Origin: Pocillopora verrucosa | Lineage: Eukaryota; Cnidaria; Anthozoa; Scleractinia; Pocilloporidae | DNA length: 64,000 nucleotides | Direction of reading: 5' to 3' | NCBI RefSeq assembly: GCF_036669915.1 | Contig: NC_089315.1 | Coordinates: 13,383,255-13,447,254, forward strand | Shown: in pieces, positions 1 through 11,200 of the stretch | How positions within the stretch are numbered: position 1 is the first letter of the stretch | Layout: each line of letters starts with the position of its first letter | Position numbers and translations under genes: made by a program | Notes under the pieces: model-generated | Seen by the model: the letters and a program-made list of their open reading frames with translations, nothing else | Database searches by the model: none | Told to the model about the DNA's origin: nothing

Positions 1-3000
1 GGACCTCTTTTAATTTGTCCTGAAATGTTTGTTTACTGTACATTTCCCACAATTTCTCGGCTGCCTCCACCGTTGACAAGCGGAAAGTTGCAATGACGGA
101 ACCTTTAGCAGTGTTAACAAAAACAGCTCCTTGAGGAAGATGCTGAAAAAAAAATCATAAAAGTATATCCACAATTGAGCTTTTTGTGGACAAGTTTTGA
201 CTAGAAACACTTATGTCATCTCCAAATGGTGAGTAAACGTAATGTTGCGTTAATTAATCCTAACTAATGCGTGACTCAAATTCAAGGAAATGCCTTTCCT
301 CGTGTCAAGGTGGTTCTTGGAAAACTGCATCCATTCGGCTTATGTTTGCTATACTTGAGACAACATGACATGATGTGATATTACTTGACCATCTCTGACA
401 CAACCTCTACAGTGTGCAGATTTCTCAAAAAATTTCTCACCTCTGTAGAGGAAAGAAGCAAAAGCCGCAGACGCACGCTTTGCTAATTTGCTATCGAACA
501 CTGGGCCGACAGGCCTTGTTTTATAGTGTTGAGAGAAAAAGGAGAAAAAAGAGGAAAATTGAATTACGAATTAAGACGTGTAAACACTGACTGTTTCCAA
601 ACTCGTTATTTCTCCTGTGATATGCAAAAATGTTTTGAAATGTTCGCTTCTATTTCAAATTGTGGGTGACAAACTTGCTCCACCAAAAGAAAAAATGGAG
701 AGAAGTATTTGTCTCGTCCGCTTTTATATGGGGTCCAACTGATTTAGGTTTTACTCAGTTTAATGATTTTTGATAACAGGTCTGCTGTGGTACACACATT
801 TTCTTAAAACATACTTTTTGCAGATCTCTTCGCATTCTTTTGCTTTCTTCAGACGACTGTTTCCCGAAAAGGCCAGCCAAATACTCCTCCAGATCGGAAC
901 CGCTCTCGGTTTGTTCCTCGTCCACACTGGTTTCTAATGATAGAATTCCTCTAAAGGAAACATCTGTTTAAAACAAATCAGAAAAAGAACAGCTTAAGAA
1001 AAGACTAAGCGACTTTTTTGATAGTCATGATTCATTCTATAACTGTATCTCGAGATCCATGATTGTCAAGTTTTAAACACGAAAATTCATGATTCCTTCT
1101 ACTTCAACCGCCATGATTCCTGTCGTGTAAATTGCTTCAACCACAAAAATATGAATTGTTTTCCAGAATTTAACCATTTAGTTTTACATTTCTCAACCAC
1201 GAGGCCGTGTAATTATATGACCTGAACGTCACTAATGCAATTGCGCGCAATACGTATAAAAAGATGAAAAATGTTGAAAAACTAAACAAGATGTTAATGT
1301 TCAGTCGCGACAATTCATGATTCATAATTTCACTTTTAGCAATATTCATTGTCCTTGTGTACACGTTTTATATTTCTAGAGCATATTTTCAGTCTTAATC
1401 AAATTTTAGGTAATTTCTTCTCCTTGAAGAGTGCCCCCACGTGACTCAAGGCATGCCAGTAAAAGAGGGTCGCAGTGGGGTTTAACAGTCAGCCGTCAAA
1501 GGGCCTAAAATTTAACTGTCTGCCGTCAAAAATGCTAATTTTACCGTCAATTGTAAAATAGTAGGTGAATACTAACCGTCAGATGCTTGAAAGGTGTTTC
1601 GGATTTTGCTATTTCCCCATTTTAGTTGCTTACCGCGAACAGTCGAACATCGTCTTTAAAGGATCTTTTAACTGGCAAATCAGATTCCAGATACTCACTC
1701 TATGGTCGTTTTAACTTTTTTTTGCCTAAACTGATTGCTTGGAATGTTTTGATATCTAAATTTAATAGTTTATATTCAAAGAGAGCCAACGTATTTGATA
1801 AGTTATTAATTCTTGCCAGAGGCCATTCCACGCGGCGTTAATCCCGCCTATAGACCAAGTCATTACAGACAACAGTTTACTTCATGTCATGCATGTCATG
1901 TCACGTCGAACGTGTTGGAAGCCGTCGTGAGCTTGTATTATGAAGGAAAAGATAAAGCTTTCGAGCGATCCTAGACAAGCATTTCTGTTGGGGAAAAGCA
2001 TTGGAAGTTTTCGGACGATAAATCTCAATTCTATGGCTGCAAGAGATTTTTCTGTTCGGCAATGACCTTGTGACCTTGTTTAGCGACACAAGTATACCAA
2101 AATTCCAGACCAGATTGATGAGTACCGAAGCGACTCGGAGAGTGAATTCATGGAAAATTAAGATGAAGAGTTCAAGGACTTGGAATTAAACTTAACGCTA
2201 TTAGATATGAACGGCAAATCAAACCCTCAACAAAATTTGATCTTTGAATTTACCTTCCGCTTCTCGCCACATAGTTCAAAAACTATCGAAAGTACTCTTG
2301 AACTGTGCTAAGACGTGGACTTGTACCACCATCAAGTTAGGACATAACACACATACCTCTACGTCATCTACCCACCATAACGAATCTGTTCACATAGAAT
2401 CACTACGTCAGCAATGCAGTACTTTTTGGACTAGCGAGAGTGATAACCGGAAAAGGAGAGTAAATGGAGTCGACATCGCAGTTTTAACCACAACAGCTCA
2501 GAGATGACACTAATGTTGAGCGAAATGTCAACGAACTGCCGTGATATAAAGACGTTCTCGAATATAATGTTACTGGTCGACAAATGGAACGCTGCTGAAA
2601 ACCGCCTTGACGAATCCAGCTTGAGGAATCAGGTCTATAAAAAATTCTGCTTATGTGGTTTGCGCGTGTAACAGTAGAAAGTAAGGTATTGTTTCACACC
2701 AGGCCTTGAAACTGATCATGAATTATTATTAGAGGTCATGGAAACACGCCTTACTCCACTTAGTCAAAGGAAGACTGAATGGAAATAAAAATAGTTGATA
2801 ATTTAGATGAAATAATGAGAAACTTTAATTAATTAACTCAAAGTCATCAAAGAAATATCTTCCTGATTAACGTCAGCCCTAAGCCAATCCCCCCCTTCCC
2901 CATTGAGACCCTCGTATAAGGGAATGGAGGAGTAAATGCGAAGGTTTACGGAACTAATTATAATTACAGACAAATTGAATCTAAGCGTCATAAGAAGAAA

Positions 3001-4228
3001 AAAATGTTTCTGCTTTGCCCGAAAAATCTTATAAAATAAACGCAAAAATATTATGATTAAATGTCACTTACCAATTGCTGTTCCAATCTTTTTGTAACCA
3101 ACTCCTGAGCCCTCTGAGACAGCGACTTCATCATCCCCTGCGTCAACTGAATTAAGATAATTTTTTTTACGAATATTTATCTTTGGTAGAAGCAAGCAAA
3201 CGCTGAGAAGGAAGCGATGTACCGTGAAGTGACCGTGTCTCCCCGTGGTCCATTGAGATGCAAATATACTGACCAAATGCTGAGACACGTGACACTGTTA
3301 AATTAGTGTAAGCGCAAACAACCTGGATACGAGTATGTGTAAACAGAGCCGAATGACACGTTGAAAGTCTATCATGACTTGCTCGTGTCTGGATAAGATT
3401 TGACCGAACTTTTAGAAGATTGAAAGTAGAGCCAAGTTTTAGTTAAGTCCAGTGGAAATGACTTACCAAGTAGGTGTCTCAATTCGATGGAGTTTCACGG
3501 TTAGTGATATGAATTTCTTAACTACAATGATTACCACAAGCTCAAGTAAATATGCAGTTTTGAACTCCCACACGTACTTAATGAACTTTGAGTTACATAC
3601 TCATACATAACCGAGTGACTCATGGGATCTAACGAAAGAAAGCAAAGTTTGCATTCCTCCTGCCCGGATGATCTTAAGCGGGATACGTCCAACTTTAGAA
3701 CAACATATTGACACGAGCCTAAGACAAGGCTAAAGATCACATGAAAGAGTGAGGTTATCGTTCATAGACCGTAAAATAAGAGTACGTCAGGTAACTTCTG
3801 TAAATCTCGATAACAAAAATAACTAATCGTGTAACCCGGCGTATTAAAACAATGCTTTTGTAGAGCCAAAACAGTCTCCGAAAAAATCCATAGCCATGCG
3901 AGCAAAAAGGGTTATTAAAATACAATCTCATAGAGCATAAGGGCTTACTTGGATAGTTGTAGTACGGGTCCAACAACAAAGCAGTGTGTTCGCTTCCACA
4001 TTTTCTCAGGGCTCGTACAAACTCCGAAAAACCTTTGTCCCGTCTTTTAAGCCGATCGACAAGAGTTTGATTCGCCGTTGTTGGTCCCTTGTTGTTCTGT
4101 GTCGCCTCGATGGCTTCTTTATCTGTCTGCTGTAAACAAGACAAATGTGGAAGCAAATCAACTGGAATGACTTCTTCCATAAAATCTTTCAGACGTTCCT
4201 CGAGAATCTTTTTTTCGTAGGGTCTCAT
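1..4228 (-). CDS. RIG-I-like receptor paralogue A, 5' part only (CARD plus TRADD-like exons)
   Basis: This is the 5' part of a gene that runs off the left edge, on the minus strand. Exons read by eye: 3949-4228 (ATG at 4228, CARD), 3072-3146, 815-948, and 1-142 (cut by the window edge). Splice phases are the same as in the complete paralogue at 7264-16280. Exon 1 has CARD-type features such as PVDLLPHLSCLQQTDKEAIE, followed by a basic helix (DRLKRR) and FVRALRKCGSEHTALL. The acidic second exon begins with DAGDDE. The last exon has [20 protein letters not shown] and STVEAAEKLWEMY, which resemble the TRADD-like N-terminal fold seen in cnidarian immune proteins. By homology the missing part should encode the helicase and RNA-binding domain of a cytosolic dsRNA sensor signalling through its CARD. 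The ATG lies about 85 bp downstream of a TATA box. No frameshift is seen in the visible exons. Confidence 0.8.
949..3071. other. Large intron of receptor A with no recognisable gene
   Basis: This 2.1-kb intron lies between the exons at 815-948 and 3072-3146. It holds short imperfect repeats of CATGATT (1021-1330) and of CCGTCAAA (1480-1570). Small ORFs at 1626-1841 and 2244-2507 show no domain or splice support. The matching intron of receptor B (14129-14569) is only about 0.44 kb, so this copy has grown by insertion. Confidence 0.5.
3949..4228 (-). CDS. CARD-encoding first exon of receptor A
   Basis: Coding exon 1 of receptor A has 280 nt, starts at the ATG at 4226-4228 and ends at A|GTAAGC, so the next codon is split after its first base. 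It encodes one CARD of about 80 residues ending in a DPYYNYP tail. It is clearly similar to the first exon of receptor B (15986-16280), which has a few extra N-terminal residues. Only one CARD is present, whereas vertebrate RIG-I and MDA5 have two. Confidence 0.78.
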
Positions 4229-4310
4229 TGTTGTTTCAGATCCCAGAAGTTCATAAAATTTGACCCGAAACTCCGTCGAAAGCGAATGACTCCTTGCTCA
4301 ACGAGCTCGC

Positions 4311-4318
4311 TATTTATA
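4311..4318 (-). promoter_or_regulatory. TATA box of receptor A
   Basis: TATAAATA on the minus strand lies about 83 bp upstream of the ATG at 4228. Receptor B has the same box at 16356-16363 in the same context. The conserved spacing supports it as the core promoter. The transcription start is not seen directly. Confidence 0.6.
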
Positions 4319-4359
4319 TGTCTCTGCATAATAAATTCATGAGCCCGTAAAAAAAAACT

Positions 4360-4370
4360 GGGAAATTCCC
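4360..4370. promoter_or_regulatory. kB-like site upstream of receptor A
   Basis: The palindrome GGGAAATTCCC fits the NF-kB/Rel consensus and lies 42 bp upstream of the TATA box. The paralogue has a kB-like site in the same position (16403-16412). This suggests NF-kB control of receptor transcription, which is typical of RIG-I-like receptors. Binding is inferred only. Confidence 0.5.
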
Positions 4371-6499
4371 AGAAGCCATACGCGAAATTCTCGGAAAACG
4401 CTACGTAAACAAAGTACCAAGTTTTGCTTTTCCCTTTTGTTTTCGAGAATACATAAAGCGTTATCAGAGAAACGAAAGCTTATCAAATGCTTCCTTTCGA
4501 ATTCATTTTACAAACGTCTTGGTCCATGGAAGAAAAGGGCTAGAGTTGGTCATGCTTCTTGCGAGGTCATCTACATTGTTGCCACTGAGCAGTCTTCGTT
4601 TGACGAAACACCCGGAGAAGGTACTTTCCCTGGTTGAATTTCATTAATATCAAATTTCAGTATATGGAAACCGCGATACGAGCTGTTTTGGTTTCGATTT
4701 TGATCTGTTTTGTACGAACGTTGTTACATCTCGAAATACTATTGAAACGATGTCGAAAAAAACTGCTACACTTGTGAAACTAATAGTAAAGGTTCTAAGA
4801 CATAACTCGATTTCTCGCAGAAACTACTCATTGAGTAATACATCACATGCCCATTTTCGAGGGTTTTGGTTACAGGGCTTTTTCCCATCGTCAATATGCT
4901 AATTTTCGACTGCATCATGTGGGACAACATTTATCAATTCTTACAAACAGGGACAAATTTAATTCTGGGAATTTTTCTCTTCAAAACTGGTACTAGGAAA
5001 TGAAGGGGAAGATTAAAGTTTCGTTTTCCCTTTCGATGTATTTCGATATTTTTCTTGCTTTGCAAGCAAGATGGGAAAATAGGTTTCGAGAATAGCTATT
5101 TTTACTTGATAAACATTAGGTCAGTGTCATGATCTTTTGAAAATTTAAATATTTTCTCATTCGGTTTCCATATGCGTATGTAGATAGTTTTCCTTAACCA
5201 TTAGTGACTTGTATTTCGTCCATTCCTTCACAGAATTCATCGGTATAAGTGCGGGATATTTAAGGTGAATATCATTTTAAAAAGATTAGGACCAACCACG
5301 TACCGGTAATTTTCTAGAAGGGAAAATATAAATCAGTATAGATATTGCACAGAGCGATCATTGTTTACATTTCTGATATTACGCATTTCTTCTCTTTGCT
5401 TCTCGATAAGAACAACTTTCTCGAAACTAATTAGAACGTAATTACCTATCGACACTTCGACCAAAAAGTAGAAGCAAATCTCGTATTCACAGTCGATGTA
5501 AATATTCCTACTCTACTGATAATGGTCGACAGGAGTATCAATTTCAATCTTGTAGTCAGGAGTTCTGTCAACATATCGGGCTTAGCTACACATGATGTCG
5601 CCAAGAACCTCTGACCTAACTCAACATATCACCATCTTCAGAGTAGTGGCCAATTAAGCAAACTATATTTCTGGCGCCTCTTCCGATTTATTTTCGAAAT
5701 AGCTTTCTCGAATATTTGTCATTTAATTCTCTCTCTAATGCGGGTAAGTTCACGGTGGGTGGCTTTTTTAAATGCTGATTGCCCGTCTAACCAAAGCTAA
5801 TCACGGCTATTCAAGCATGATATTTGGAACCAAAAATAGTTGAGGCATACGAGATTTTGTGACATTAAAAAGGCATCCCATTACAAGTGTTAATCGAAAA
5901 TCGTTTATCTTTCTTAGTTCAAAGAACAAGGGGTTGTCGTAAAAAGTACACAAGAAATCTTTTATTTCGGTCTCGATGTATTTTCGTTTAAAACATATTA
6001 GTCGACTCATGACATGTGAAACTGAAAGAAATTCTCATAAAAAAGTTTTTGAAATCGAGAACTATCGAAAATCATCACACGAAACCAATAAACCTCCGGC
6101 TATGCCATAATAAATAATGAAGTGTGCCTTTTGCGTTATGACCTTCATTATGACTTTCAGTCGTAAAATACTATTGAGAAATAGCTCAGACCCTTTCCGG
6201 TTAGCGTTATAGTTTCGTGAAGGACTGTGAGCGTTTGAGAACGAAAACACGACAAATAATATGCTGCCGACTAGCAAGGCATATATCGATAATAGTTGAT
6301 TGATTACAACAGCAGCGGAAGTTCCTCTTGTAACACCTGTGAATTTGTTCAGATTCCTAATGGGACTATGTTCAGCGGCTAGGATGCGTCCTTTTTGCAA
6401 ATCACTCGCGAATGAGTTCGTCTGGTCTGCACGGTTCAAACAAGGCCTGTTAAGATATTTCTTAGCAGTTTCAATATTGACCCATCAGCTATAGATTAC

Positions 6500-7263
6500 A
6501 ATGATAAAAAATTTAGAAGTGACTCAGTAGGCCCTAAAAACCATCTTAAGTTACCATACCGTGTGCCAAAACTCCTTATTCACTATACTAAGAACTAGCG
6601 AAGACGGAAATAAATCACTTCGGTATGCACGATCCGATTTCGCTATTTTTCTCTTTCAGATCGGAAGTTGGGCGACATCTTTCCAACTATTTATAGCATC
6701 AAAATATTTTTTGAGGCCTGAGTCCCCGAGACCAAGCTTGTAAGCAAGAGAGGTTCAACTCCATCGGTCTCAGCACTATACTGGGTAGATGGTTATATCA
6801 AATGTTGTATCATCTTGTCTCCATCAGTGAACTAATTATCTGGCAGGAACCATCAGTAATTGCCAATAAAAAGTGACACAATGGATAGAAATAGAAACTC
6901 TCTCACTTTAAGATCCTAAACGATAGTGTATTGACTCCAAATCAACTCCTCGCTTTTATTTTGGGTGTGAAATGAACTTTCCCTAGTTGAACTGATGAAA
7001 CTGACTGGGACCAATGTCAATAACAATTTTTATTGATCGTACGACTAACCCCTTAGGCGATAATTACTTTAAAAGTTAAACAAGAGTGCTGGTCACACCT
7101 CGTATTTCCACGACAAAATTAGATTACTAACATCCAGGGCTTTCCTTTCTTATTCTAACATAACGTATCGCATCAACCAGGCAATCAACAAATTCAAAGT
7201 TTGTGATAACTAAATGACATCTCAATATTAACAAGAAGCATTGCACTGCCATATGCGACCAAG
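6500..7263. other. Spacer between receptor A upstream region and receptor B 3' end
   Basis: AT-rich spacer with no gene. An AATAAA signal on the minus strand near 7028, about 235 bp past the receptor B stop codon, is a candidate polyadenylation signal. The boundary near 6495 is where similarity to 18490 stops, so the duplication breakpoint falls here. Confidence 0.45.
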
Positions 7264-8206
7264 TCAATCAAGCAAATCGCTGAGATCATCTTCGAAGAAA
7301 TCATCATCCTCATGTTCAGCTTGTTGCCAGAGCTCTTCAAATGTTGCCTCTTCAATGCCAAAAGGGAGATCTTTCCACTTCTTTTTCATAATTCGCTGAG
7401 GATTGGGCCCCGGGAACTGAACAACGAAGCTACTAATCTTGATGCACAACCACTCCACATCATTGATACGAACGGTCACACCCCAATCTTGACCACACTT
7501 TTTGCAATAGATTTTCTTGTTAAATTCGACATCATCAATTTTCTTGGGAGTAGGACAGATCTTCATGACCACCTGCAAATATAAAAGCGAGAGATTCGTT
7601 ATCAAGGAAGCTCATTAAATTTTAGGAAGTTTTTGCAATTCTGCTTTTCCCACAGTAACTTCGAGAGTAAGAATAAAAGAGGGGAGCTGCACAACTTCAT
7701 TATTCAAGGCAACTTAGGAAGTTAGCACTAGACTGAATGGCTACAAATACTGACCACGACACTGCTAAAATGAGAAGTACCGCTCTCTAAATCTGTGACG
7801 ATGCTACTTTCTTTCTTCCCCTCTTAGTCTTGTTAGCGTCCAAGCATTAATAGATCATGTGCAGTTTATGTAATCATGTCACCAAAACCGTGAAGCTTGT
7901 AACTTTTTTATGTAAACTGTTTGAAATGAAGCTAAACAAAATCAAAGCAAACAACGACTACATATGTTTTACTGCGGTCAAAGAAAGAAAAAAAAGTGCG
8001 TCTACCTTGGACTCCCGTACATCACTGTTGATGATCACATAGTAGGTCTCTCTTACGCGTCGGATATCATGTGCCTGACAAACCGCTTCATTGCACTTCC
8101 GGCAATGGAAGTTGACATCATCGGGTACAGGCTTTGACTTTTTCAAGGCCATTACACCCTTCTTCAGCTTGCGATCCCGAAAGTTCTTATCCTGTATAGC
8201 CTTTAC
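7264..8206 (-). CDS. C-terminal regulatory (RNA-sensing) domain exons of receptor B
   Basis: Exon 8006-8206 holds [20 protein letters not shown] and exon 7264-7572 holds [20 protein letters not shown] followed by [10 protein letters not shown] and KKKWKDLPF. The order CxxC ... CxxC-xDWG ... KxxSFVV ... KWKDLPF is the signature of the RIG-I/MDA5/LGP2 C-terminal domain, which binds zinc and RNA ends. All four zinc ligands are present. Confidence 0.92.
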
Positions 8207-11200
8207 CTTCATAGATGCGAAAATACATTGAAAAAATCATTTAAGAGTGGTGCCAAATAGAAAATTAGATTCAAAACTGAGAGGCTTGTCAATGGAAATC
8301 TCCACCTCGACTATTTCTAGCCTAAATAATTCCATTCAGTGGACACACATTTTACTTCCGAAAGCTCTTTGTTCAAGGGAAACCCCACTCTGTCTCTTCT
8401 TCTCAAAGAAACTGACATTCACTCTTGCTGAAATTAATTAAAGAAAAAACTCTCGCAGCCTTTGCAATTTGTTACTCCCACTAAAGCCAGCCAAGGGAAC
8501 CCTATTTCGTCTATTTCATTATCTTCTGAATGGAGTTTGCTTTATTAGAATACAAACCTGATGTTTTTCTGGTACTTACTTTCCTCTGAAAGTCTTTTTC
8601 GGAAATGTGTTGAACCTTGCTTAGGGCTTCAACCATGAGGGTTTCTCGAAAACGGTTTGTGTTTTCCCTTTTCAATGCTCCAGAATCCACACTCACGAGC
8701 ACGCTATACATACCCTCGTCTGCCCTAGTAAAAGAGGAAAAAAATAAAGAAAAAAGAAAACTTTTGATAAAATAGAAGGAGACCTCGAGAACTCACGAAC
8801 GAAGGTAAAGTTACTATAGTTGTGAATGCAATTTAATGGAAAATAAACATGCTAGACCAAAGTTCTTTGAGACAATATGAAATGTACTTAAAGCAGTTTC
8901 TTCTAGGTATTGCTTTCAAATAGAAACAAAACTCTAAAATTAATTTCATGTCCAAGAAGACAAACCGCCAGAGGCATATGAAACTGAAACTGACGAAACC
9001 AGCATAAATCTTGTGAACCGACGGGAACTAAAAGCACGGTAAAATCCTTTAAAAAAAAAACAAAAAACAAACAAACCGCTTCAGCGGCGTGCCAGTCAAT
9101 GTCAGGTACGATAATGATAGTGTTATGGTACCATTAATTGTACACCCCTTGGTGGAGAGTAAGTTTGTCTTGTCGTGGGACAGATACTGTGACATCGGTC
9201 AAGAATCAAACAAATGCTTCTTGATCCTTAGTCTAGTGTGCTAACTTCAGGGTGAACGCAGATCTGTAAAAACTTTCGGCATCTACATAGACGTAATAAG
9301 CGCACGAATGCAAGAAATAAATAAATGAATTTTACCTGACACGGCCACGTGACTGCACACTGGAGATCTCGTTGCCCATCATATCATAACGGATGACAAA
9401 ATTACAATCTCTTATGTCCAAACCTTCCTCTGCCACACTAGTGGCTAGAAGAAGGTTCTTCTCTCCGGTGTGGAATCGACTGATTACTCGCTCTTGCTCA
9501 TTCTGTGTCATTCCAACTAAGATTTAGGAAAGGAAAACATCTTGTCATGTACAAATATTTTTCCTTGCTCCAACAAGATATTCATCCTTCTTTCATTTAA
9601 ATACTCATCATGCAAAGAAGCAAAATAAAACGCCAATCATGGAGATTTCCAGAGAAAAAAAAGGCATGTCTTAAAGATGTTGGAAAGACTATTATAGAAT
9701 AACCGCTATGGTTGTTTTTCCTTTTGCAGTATGTAATGGTACCATGTTAGAATTTGAACTTTAAAACATTTATCAGCGATTAAACTTACTGTTGCCATCT
9801 CCACTGCCTACAAGAGCCTCTGGCCTTAGAACAGCCCTCAGTTGTTCATCTTCTTTAATCCAGTCCTCTAGGGCTGACGTTGATTCTCGTGTTCTTGTGA
9901 ACAGAATACCTTTAGGCCCTATCCAGTCTTTATGTTCACCACTGCTTTTATCAGAAGTTTTATTGTCTGGCGTGTGTTCTGCAAAATTGTCATCCTCTTC
10001 GCTTGGTCGTTCCTGGTCGCTTTCCCCAGTTATCCCAGGATCACCTTTGTAGTGTTGAAGGAGCAATTCTTTCAGTTTCATTAAGAATGGATTCTCGGGC
10101 TCACCGTGCTCTGCTACATTCTTATCCAAAATCTCCATTGCGCACTGAAACAGACGTTCCAAACTTTTGTCAATAGGTAGGAATTTTTCCCTATCCAAGG
10201 ATTCAAAATACTTCTGAAGGCGTTTCTTAGCATTTTTCATAGTTGTACTTTTGTTGATTGTCAAGGCGATGTGATACTCGCGGAGATGTTCTGCAAATGT
10301 TATAAGGTAACGGTCCGCATCTGCAACAGCATTTTTGGAGAGCTCTTCCACCCATTGGCGATACTGCTGACATGACTTACTGTCATCCGGGGGAACAGAA
10401 GTTGATTCTTCTCCTCTTCTACCTCTCACTTTAGCTTCGATGTTCTTCATAACCTAAAAAACATGAAGGAGGATGAGGTGAGCTCTCCTCATACATTCTT
10501 GTTTCTAAATAACAACCCATCTACTCATTACCTGTGAAATTATCTTTTCAAATGGATCATTTCCAGTCGTTGAAAGTTGATATACATTTCGTTCAGGAAC
10601 GTTTGCGAACTTTTTGAGCTCGGACTGATTTTTTTTCACAGTTGAAATAACTTCTGCATCTAAGTTGGCAGAAACAAGAAGGATGTGTTCTTCTGCTTTC
10701 TCGACACTTTTAGCTTTTCCTGTACCAAGCGATGCAGTAAAACCAACAACCTAAAAATCAAAATAAAGGAGATTGGATTACTCAGCGTCAAAAAAAAATC
10801 ATTGACTTTTGGAACTCGGAAGTAATCAGGACTCAAAAACACATGTACGTGTTGCCACCGATTTGATGTAAACCTAACGATAATCGCAATCTAGTCGTGA
10901 ACTTGTGTTTTTTTTTTTTTAGCTCAAATTGGGTCCTTGCATCATTAGATTTTGGTGCGACTGGCTAAAAGATTACGTATTGTCAGTTTAGTTTTATGAT
11001 AATAAAATGGAATGAACCCTATCCATTCCCTACGATCAAATCATTTGGAATACGATTTTTGAAAAGTGGGTAGTACCTTAAATTTTCTCTCTTTTTTTTT
11101 CTGTTCAAATCGAAAAAAGGAGAAGGAAAAATTCGTTGCTCACTTGGGCCTAATGACTCTTCGTCTCAGTGCAGACTTGCCTCTATGCTTTCAGAAACGC

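Larger units (their letters stand above)
4145..6495. repeat. Copy 1 of a duplicated receptor upstream segment
   Basis: From the first CARD exon outward to about 6495, this segment is clearly similar to 16180-18490 and colinear with it. Shared blocks include CATATCGGGCTTAGCTACAC (near 5573 and 17590) and the motif TTGACCTCTGACC-like stretch that follows. It marks the extent of the tandem duplication that made receptors A and B, with a unit of about 12.05 kb (4228 versus 16280). An ORF on the minus strand at 6062-6439 has one hydrophobic stretch (YALLVGSILFVVFSF), but the matching ORF in the second copy (18070-18285) is shifted and shorter. I therefore do not call a gene. The rest is AT-rich non-coding sequence. 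Confidence 0.7.

Noticed and set aside
2244..2507. 87-codon ORF in the large intron of receptor A
   Set aside because: The Thr/Ser/His-rich composition has no domain and no splice signal, and the frame is not shared with any repeat copy in the window.
6062..6439. 125-codon minus-strand ORF with one hydrophobic segment
   Set aside because: The homologous copy at 18070-18285 is shifted and shortened, there is no domain, and splice context is absent. It is probably chance within the duplicated upstream segment.
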